This document shows positions 23,601 to 28,173 of a stretch of DNA of 28,173 bases, piece after piece. Below the pieces are notes generated by a model, which was given only the letters and a program-made list of their open reading frames with translations, was not told where the DNA came from and made no database searches. A program made the translations under genes and the position numbers. The stretch lies in the IMG/VR virus record IMGVR_UViG_3300029267_004185, positions 1 through 28,173 of that record, one strand, 5' to 3'. Positions within the stretch are counted from its first letter, which is position 1; the number at the start of each line of letters is the position of its first letter. This DNA is from a virus.

Positions 23601-25404
23601 TAGGTTCAACTTCTGTATTTGTTATAACTCTATATTCTTTTGGAACTAAATTAGAAGCTGATAAAATCCATATTGAATCTACTTGAGGTTCATCGCCTGG
23701 CCAACTTGATGATAGGTCCAATGTTTTATGATATAAATCATCTGGAACTGTTGTAACTGTTCTTTCAACTAATGTTCCTTCTGGATCAACAAATGTCATA
23801 CTATAAGTAATTGGATTGCCTTGTGCATCAACGCTTTCAAGTAGAACACCATCACCATCAAGAGTTACTGTATTTGATGTAGCAGAAACCAATCTCCCGC
23901 CAGCTCTTGTAGCTGCCTCATGATTGTCCATAACTGAAATTATTTCACCAGGAACGACATCTGCGTTGTCCCATGAAGCTCTAAATGTTACTGTTTCTGT
24001 TTCATTTAATGCTGTATATAATATCCATCTACCATAACGATATGCTTGTCCTCTTGAAGTACAACCAACAGCAACAACATCAGTTGGTTGATAACCATAC
24101 CTATCAATACCATCTCTATCATCAACAGATTCAACTGTTAATTTAAAGAAGTTATCAGGATCATTCCACGATACATTAGCAACTGTGAATCGTGTATCCA
24201 TTGATGAATATGCATATTGAAACAATCCATCTACAACATTTGCTGCAGTTATTAATTTAGATGAATCTTTTGGAGAGTCTTGTGCTACTCTTAATTGACC
24301 ACCCGCCCAATATGGGAGAGCTCTAAAGTTTGAACACACCATTGCAATGGCAGCTATACCATTTACTCTTTTTTGAAGGACTCCATTATATGTATATCTT
24401 GGTTCTGTACCACCCATACCGTCAGGTACAAGAACATCACAATATTGGGCGATTGTCATTAATCCCCACTTGTCAACAAATTCTGGTTCTAAACCTAAAC
24501 CATATCTATCATTTGTAACTAAATCATAAAACACCCACGCAGGATTATTACAATACGCTCGTTTGAATGTACCATCCCAAGTTAACCCATATGTTCTTTG
24601 AACAGGATCATAATTAGTTGGAATTAAAATTCTTGCTCCTTTTATATGATATTGCCTTGAAGGAACTCGGGTACCAAATAGTTGTGAGTTTAATGTAACT
24701 CCAATCACTGAACTATCAGGATAAATCATTCTACGGTTTATGATTTGAGTATAACTTGACCAATATATGGAATTTTGTTTACTATTACTTCCTGAATCAG
24801 CTGTTATTCTTGTACATCTTACTTGCCAAGGACCTGCACCATATCTATCTGTAAGGTTGTTTATTCGCATACTTGTTTGATATGCGGCAACACACTTACC
24901 ATATTTTTCCATGTTTTTAACAAGAACCCAATCGCCACCATCAGGTTTTATTTCAACTTTCCATTTTACTGTTGTTTTCTTTGTATCACCATCGTCATTA
25001 ACTCTGAATAAAGCGGGGATTGTAAATGTTAATACTAAAGCATCAATATCTGGATCTGTAATGATTTGTATTACAGGTCCATTTTCTATTGTCATTTTAA
25101 GGTCAACTGATATAATTGATTCAGAAGTTGGATATTCTCTTAAAGGGACACCATCTGGAGATCCTGGTTTATATCGTATTGATGCTCCTCTAAAATTATA
25201 TGCTCCACCGGCAGCTCGTATAGGAATGTGTCCAAAACTAACGCTTTCTTCTCCATTGACAAGACCCTCTACTTCACCTTCGCAAATTAGATCTACGAAA
25301 CGAGCTACTGCTCTTGACATTAAGGTATTATCTTCTTCAACGGGAGTATGTGTATCGTCGTCTTTTGATCCGTGTAGAAACCCTTTTATATCTTCATGTT
25401 TCAT
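20698..25404 (-). CDS. J: Tail tip host-specificity protein J
   Basis: A 1568-residue protein, the typical size range of lambda gpJ relatives (usually 1100-1600). The N-terminus has the family signature (SRAVARFVDLICEGEVEGLV then NGEESVSFGHIPIR). The middle includes baseplate-hub-like regions (PYWAGGQLRVAQDSPKDSSK) and fibronectin type III-like segments around 650-1010 (MSWTHTTDVRFQTYVVQWKS, YSFRVRATG, LYRVQIEPYDEFG). The region near 1170 (GIIFDMDDEDVKFGG) resembles the DUF1983-like part, and the C-terminal 350 residues form the host-contact tip. It follows gpI by six bases. It would form the central tail spike that binds the receptor and opens the path for DNA. Confidence 0.9.
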   Translation of the reverse strand: MKHEDIKGFLHGSKDDDTHTPVEEDNTLMSRAVARFVDLICEGEVEGLVNGEESVSFGHIPIRAAGGAYNFRGASIRYKPGSPDGVPLREYPTSESIISVDLKMTIENGPVIQIITDPDIDALVLTFTIPALFRVNDDGDTKKTTVKWKVEIKPDGGDWVLVKNMEKYGKCVAAYQTSMRINNLTDRYGAGPWQVRCTRITADSGSNSKQNSIYWSSYTQIINRRMIYPDSSVIGVTLNSQLFGTRVPSRQYHIKGARILIPTNYDPVQRTYGLTWDGTFKRAYCNNPAWVFYDLVTNDRYGLGLEPEFVDKWGLMTIAQYCDVLVPDGMGGTEPRYTYNGVLQKRVNGIAAIAMVCSNFRALPYWAGGQLRVAQDSPKDSSKLITAANVVDGLFQYAYSSMDTRFTVANVSWNDPDNFFKLTVESVDDRDGIDRYGYQPTDVVAVGCTSRGQAYRYGRWILYTALNETETVTFRASWDNADVVPGEIISVMDNHEAATRAGGRLVSATSNTVTLDGDGVLLESVDAQGNPITYSMTFVDPEGTLVERTVTTVPDDLYHKTLDLSSSWPGDEPQVDSIWILSASNLVPKEYRVITNTEVEPNIFEIVAGEYDSNKYAEVEDGKLFDPAPITKVPDANTQLEPPTNIQIEQYTYDDTGGASDISDRKTAVLMSWTHTTDVRFQTYVVQWKSSSGSWADNEVIKTTDNYYDFRPMTADTYSFRVRATGLTRESTWLTISEYSITDTPDAPPQVTGLTSIEEDVGIGTTFNGKDCEIGWDPMTLAIDSTSYTPYDDATSVPTHAVEYDSNVTKIKDFQIEVMDPNDGDKHLRYEFVTDNKFKYLYAMNVLDNGTPIREIKFKVWARDIFLQLSNDPAIITVENPAPTMAGTTPTVDDIFTGLKIDWSAITVADNDMSKYRVYLDESNPPTTQVAEVSSNANVWVEAGLSADTLYRVQIEPYDEFGVGTKSNVASGTPLKIPTDDIDVELTSRLTITDSYDQTSADFSWVYDHVYDVVGQTYNAGDWINIEFPTEQLVDRVSVWMNKTADLYFRTIDEDNVLKYFGGDGSGDLVDGRLTEYASLALAQANPWNADAGADTNNTALFPNGLAMSNTRMYFDTNSTGVNEFLVVDQVIAEWVVASQLSAIAADMGVLTAGIIQSPTPTANTGIIFDMDDEDVKFGGTDPNQCKLHWDDAASTLKIRGVIDVEAGSDVPWDEVSGANKPEDNATDNTHWEAAEDQTKIDGGELYVGSLIHLSEGGVASFGDQNVIIDTAGSHGSLVVAEDGGPTTGSYCELSDGNIKFQYWDENQSQHHEYSSITRIETGVGANDEWVYIPGIFKEAPRVMVSPNAIQSYNINYKTQSQKMKFEVISLQQYEPLHWRFKPRATLDLSAGSTGGVDWNLIYSSTAGTYNTDWIELPPNTKRINVDWQTNQIYAREDSRVSCTGRKKDGNYTCRPYTSIRVSRYYTGIQGYRSGVGAVDLTSNTWAPSSRSGQTYPNWVNDSGNLSFTITHFRIFMRNYSNRKKRSIYSGGLTKGYNGYVHVNTYSSNQTATSVVEPGTLNWMAVGV

Positions 25405-25410
25405 ATTATT

Positions 25411-26052
25411 TTACCTTCTCTCCGGTGGTGGTTCTGGTGGTGGTACAACTATTTCAACCGGTGGTTCATATGGAATGTCTTGAATTTCAAGTGATGTTGA
25501 AACGACAGTTGACCCTATTAAAACTTCTCCATAACAAATAGGAATCGCTCCACCCTGTTCATTTGTATTGATTGGTCCATCGAATACGAAACTTGCTCTT
25601 TCATCTGGGTCCTCCTGGTCATCATAATCTGGAGGTGTTACTGTAGTCATCATTGATATCATACCACCAATAATAAATGCTGCACCCATTTTCATCATTG
25701 GTACACCGATAGCTCCAAACCCATAATAAGTTAAAACAGCTCCAACAACAACCAATACAAACCCGACTATTATTGTGGTGATTGATTGATTCTTGCTACC
25801 TATAATTTCAGGAGCAATCCAAATATCTCCTTCCTTATGTTTCATTACAACTGTGGTTTCATCCAGAGCATGTTCTTCATCAAATGCTCCAACTGTAACA
25901 TTATAATTTTCTTCCTTTTTTATACTCTTTAAGAAACCTGGGAAATTTGTATCTAATGCCCTAAGAGCCTCACCCACAGAACCAACATCTAATCTATGTT
26001 CAGTTCCATATTGATCTCCTAATTCACCCAACAAATGAATTGTCCTTAACAT
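25411..26052 (-). CDS. I: Tail assembly protein I
   Basis: 213 residues from the ATG at 26052, which has GGAGGG just upstream; the longer version from 26115 would read through the HNH gene without a ribosome site. The N-terminal part (MLRTIHLLGELGDQYG, VGEALRALDTNFPGF) is the ubiquitin-like domain of the lambda gpI family, followed by hydrophobic segments (IIVGFVLVVVGAVLTYYGF, then MKMGAAFIIGGMISMM) and the family's C-terminal pattern ending in a proline-rich tail (VPPPEPPPERR). It acts with L, K and J in assembling the tail tip and is not thought to remain in the virion. It overlaps the upstream HNH gene by 7 bases. Confidence 0.88.
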   Translation of the reverse strand: MLRTIHLLGELGDQYGTEHRLDVGSVGEALRALDTNFPGFLKSIKKEENYNVTVGAFDEEHALDETTVVMKHKEGDIWIAPEIIGSKNQSITTIIVGFVLVVVGAVLTYYGFGAIGVPMMKMGAAFIIGGMISMMTTVTPPDYDDQEDPDERASFVFDGPINTNEQGGAIPICYGEVLIGSTVVSTSLEIQDIPYEPPVEIVVPPPEPPPERR

Positions 26053-26567
26053 TGATAACCCTCCATTATTCCGTGGCAATTGCCACCAAGACCGAAAGTA
26101 CAACAAAACACCCAATTTGATCTTTCTAAGTCTCTATAATTTCCTGAGACACAATGAGCATCAAATTTTCTATTTATTATTTCTCTATAATCATCAATAT
26201 GTAAACCACAAACATCGCAATTTACTATTGGTCCGTGTTTTGCGTGAGCTCTATTGTGCCAGGTTGAATATGAATCTCCCGATATTTTGAATTTAATTTT
26301 TCTTCCTGTTAAACCCTCGGTACAATTTTTCCTATACTCTGGGTCTTTCCACGCTTCAGTTCTAATATTACTTAAATTTTGTTTACATTCTTCGGTTCGT
26401 TTTTGCCCTTTTAATTTTTCTATTCGTTTTAAAATCGTTTCTTTCGATTGAATATGCCCAGGTTTAAATTGTCCTCCAGTATATTCTTTCACTCTTGAAT
26501 TATGACCAAGAGCAAACATTTTATCATCTGCTATTTCAGTACCACATTCACATTTACAATAATTCAT
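26046..26567 (-). CDS. HNH-like homing endonuclease inserted between tail genes K and I
   Basis: 173 residues, with AAAGGAATCATAATG start overlapping the stop of the K gene by one base. The N-terminal half has a CKCECG zinc-type start and a NUMOD3-like repeat (TEECKQNLSNIRTEAWKDPE). The C-terminal part carries CDVCG, DAHCVSGNYRDLERSNW and CTFGLGGNCHG, the spacing of His, Asn and paired Cys found in zinc-bound HNH nucleases. Such free-standing endonucleases cut related genomes and spread themselves. It sits exactly between K and I, which are adjacent in lambda-like tails, while sharing ribosome sites with them. Catalytic activity is not proven from sequence. Confidence 0.72.
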   Translation of the reverse strand: MNYCKCECGTEIADDKMFALGHNSRVKEYTGGQFKPGHIQSKETILKRIEKLKGQKRTEECKQNLSNIRTEAWKDPEYRKNCTEGLTGRKIKFKISGDSYSTWHNRAHAKHGPIVNCDVCGLHIDDYREIINRKFDAHCVSGNYRDLERSNWVFCCTFGLGGNCHGIMEGYQC

Positions 26568-27280
26568 TATGATTCCTTTCGGGCGCTTTTATACCTCATA
26601 AACCCAGTTATATGTTTTGACCATCTATGAACTGGTTCTCTTCGACTTAATCTATTATATAAATGGTGCATCATTAAACCATCTCCAAGATAAATTGCTT
26701 GATGATTAGTAACGTCTGCTAATACTTTCATTGTTATAACATCACCAACATCTACCTCTGATTCTTGAATATAATAGAATCCTGCTTCATCACAATTATC
26801 CTCTAACATTGATGGTTCATCATGCCACCACAAATTTGATCTTGGAAAATCAGGAACATCATGACCGATACTCCTATGATAATCTCTTACAAGAGCATAA
26901 CAATCATACAAACCATGTACAAAAGGTCTTCCAATAAACTCTTGAATTTCTAAATCGTCTCCCCAAAAATATGTGTCAATGACTGCTGTTTTATTTAATA
27001 AAGTAACTCCCCAAGGAATCCCAGATTTCTTTTGTGAAATCATATCAGCTTTAGATAAATGAGGATAATCTACATGACTGTGAACAATTGCCCGGATTTC
27101 CTTTCTATATTTAATAAAGTCTTCTGGACTTATTTTAAAATCATTAATGGGATCCTCTGCACGATTTTGAATTGGATGATAATAATCATCCATTATAAAC
27201 CCACAAGCTTCCTTGGGGTGTTCGATTTGCGCATGTTTCTGTACATCTAATATAATCTTTCTATCAAAATAAGTTTTCAT
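26567..27280 (-). CDS. K: Tail tip protein K with JAMM and NlpC/P60 domains
   Basis: A 237-residue protein matching lambda gpK. The N-terminal domain is JAMM-type: EACGF (E24), IVHSHVDYPHLSKAD with H67, H69 and D79 as zinc ligands. The C-terminal domain is NlpC/P60: catalytic cysteine in GLYDCYALVRDYH (C127) and histidine in TNHQAIYLGDG (H193). The protein is thought to process a tail component or cleave peptidoglycan during entry. It lies 12 bases after gpL and has AGGG before the ATG. Both sets of catalytic residues are intact. Confidence 0.93.
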   Translation of the reverse strand: MKTYFDRKIILDVQKHAQIEHPKEACGFIMDDYYHPIQNRAEDPINDFKISPEDFIKYRKEIRAIVHSHVDYPHLSKADMISQKKSGIPWGVTLLNKTAVIDTYFWGDDLEIQEFIGRPFVHGLYDCYALVRDYHRSIGHDVPDFPRSNLWWHDEPSMLEDNCDEAGFYYIQESEVDVGDVITMKVLADVTNHQAIYLGDGLMMHHLYNRLSRREPVHRWSKHITGFMRYKSARKES

Positions 27281-27292
27281 ATAATTTTTCCC

Positions 27293-28173
27293 TTATACTC
27301 TAAATCTTGATACTGATGGAAATGCATATGTAGGTAATGGGTCTGGTCGTGATGCAACCCATCTATAATTACCTTCAAAGTCAGGACTGTATGTGTACCA
27401 TACATTAGGAGTATCTAAAGTGTTTAACCAATAATCATGAGGTCCAGCGCCAACTGGTTCTGTATCCTGAATAAAAACATCATATTTTGAATCAGATGCT
27501 GCAACTCCAGCATATCTCATTTCACAGTCTGATAATGATTTTCCACAATCATCTTGACTTTCATCTGTTGTATAATCTCCTAATCTTGTGTAACAATAAT
27601 CATGTGTGTAAGGACATGTTGTATTTGTATAATTAAATGAAGTAGAATCTAAACTCCAGATTCTATATGTTTGTCGGCAGAAATCTCTTATAATTTGTCT
27701 TTTTGGAATATTTATTCCTTCAAAATCCATGTAAGGTGTTAACTCAAACTCTGCAACAGCTTTTGTTTTCTGTGGCATTGTTCGTATTCTATATATATCA
27801 GGTGCAAATTCTGCAGAAGGATTCTCTTCCGGTTTACCATCTAAATACTTTTCAAGAGTTCTACGTCTTGTGAATTTTGCCCCAATTAAACTATCGAATG
27901 AATTAATGTATGCTGCATATGTTAATAAAACATTTGAAATCATTATCTTTGGTCTTGGGAGTGTATCAGCAGATGTTACAGACCAACCATCTGTTTTCAT
28001 ATGGATTGGTATAAATTCATCACCGCCAAATGATATAGGAGTATAATCATTATCTATTGATTCGGTGAATCGTAAATAACCATCTTGTCCTATAGTAGTC
28101 AAATCAATCTCATATAAATTAACTATATTTCCGACAGCTAAATTCTGTACATCACTTGCTATTTTTTCTGATT
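27293..28173 (-). CDS. L: Tail tip protein L, 5' end beyond window
   Basis: The frame is open to the right edge; the codons at 28103-28171 read SEKIASDVQNLAVGNIVNLY and EID before LTTIGQDGYLRF, which is the expected N-terminus of the lambda gpL family, so the TTG at 28102 is not the start. The C-terminal part has four cysteines in the family pattern (CPYTHDYCYTRLGDY, then DDCGKSLSDCEMRY), which in lambda gpL hold an iron-sulfur cluster. It is part of the tail tip and precedes K in the canonical order. About the first ten residues may be missing. Confidence 0.92.
   Translation of the reverse strand, partial: SEKIASDVQNLAVGNIVNLYEIDLTTIGQDGYLRFTESIDNDYTPISFGGDEFIPIHMKTDGWSVTSADTLPRPKIMISNVLLTYAAYINSFDSLIGAKFTRRRTLEKYLDGKPEENPSAEFAPDIYRIRTMPQKTKAVAEFELTPYMDFEGINIPKRQIIRDFCRQTYRIWSLDSTSFNYTNTTCPYTHDYCYTRLGDYTTDESQDDCGKSLSDCEMRYAGVAASDSKYDVFIQDTEPVGAGPHDYWLNTLDTPNVWYTYSPDFEGNYRWVASRPDPLPTYAFPSVSRFRV

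Overview
The window is part of a tailed bacteriophage genome with a long-tailed, siphovirus-like plan. On the minus strand it has a large terminase subunit (left edge) and the lambda-type tail-tip order L-K-I-J (right edge). On the plus strand it has a replicative helicase within a run of small early genes. The DNA is AT-rich, all three stop codons are used normally, and strong AGGAG-type ribosome binding sites precede most genes. Nothing identifies the host beyond a bacterium. No integrase, repressor, tRNA or CRISPR array was seen.

Layout. 1-2103 (minus): terminase large subunit (runs off the left edge), a small zinc-ribbon protein and a small-terminase-like protein. 2104-3436: a gene-free divergent control region with direct repeats, an imperfect hairpin, a 48-bp tandem duplication, four 13-bp repeats, twin palindromes and a candidate rightward promoter. 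3437-7300 (plus): small early proteins, the DnaB-type helicase and large inverted repeats in the gaps, ending at a rho-independent terminator at 7423-7456. 7517-12628 (plus): a second block with a NUMOD-like zinc protein, a GT9-type glycosyltransferase broken by a frameshift/deletion, a methyltransferase-GT4 fusion, a radical SAM protein with extra cysteines, and a GT-A-like glycosyltransferase. 12625-28173 (minus): tail tip and distal tail, namely L, K, a HNH-like gene, I, J, a GNAT acetyltransferase fused to a tail protein, a 25-residue lysine-rich peptide, two minor tail proteins with long polyserine linkers, and a small membrane protein.

The leftward terminase genes and the leftward tail genes would form one late transcription unit if the genome is circular or circularly permuted. 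The 2104-3436 gap would then be the single divergent control region, and the two units would meet at 12625-12628, where their stop codons overlap.

Most notable: (1) the large polyserine tail protein ends at a TAA (13517-13519), but the same frame continues for 170 more codons of clearly protein-like sequence without a usable start, so it is either stop readthrough or a recent nonsense mutation; (2) the sugar-modification genes sit in the same genome as, and converge on, tail proteins with hundreds of linker serines, which suggests O-glycosylated tail linkers (inference); (3) an acetyltransferase is fused into a tail protein; (4) the control region is packed with unusual repeats.
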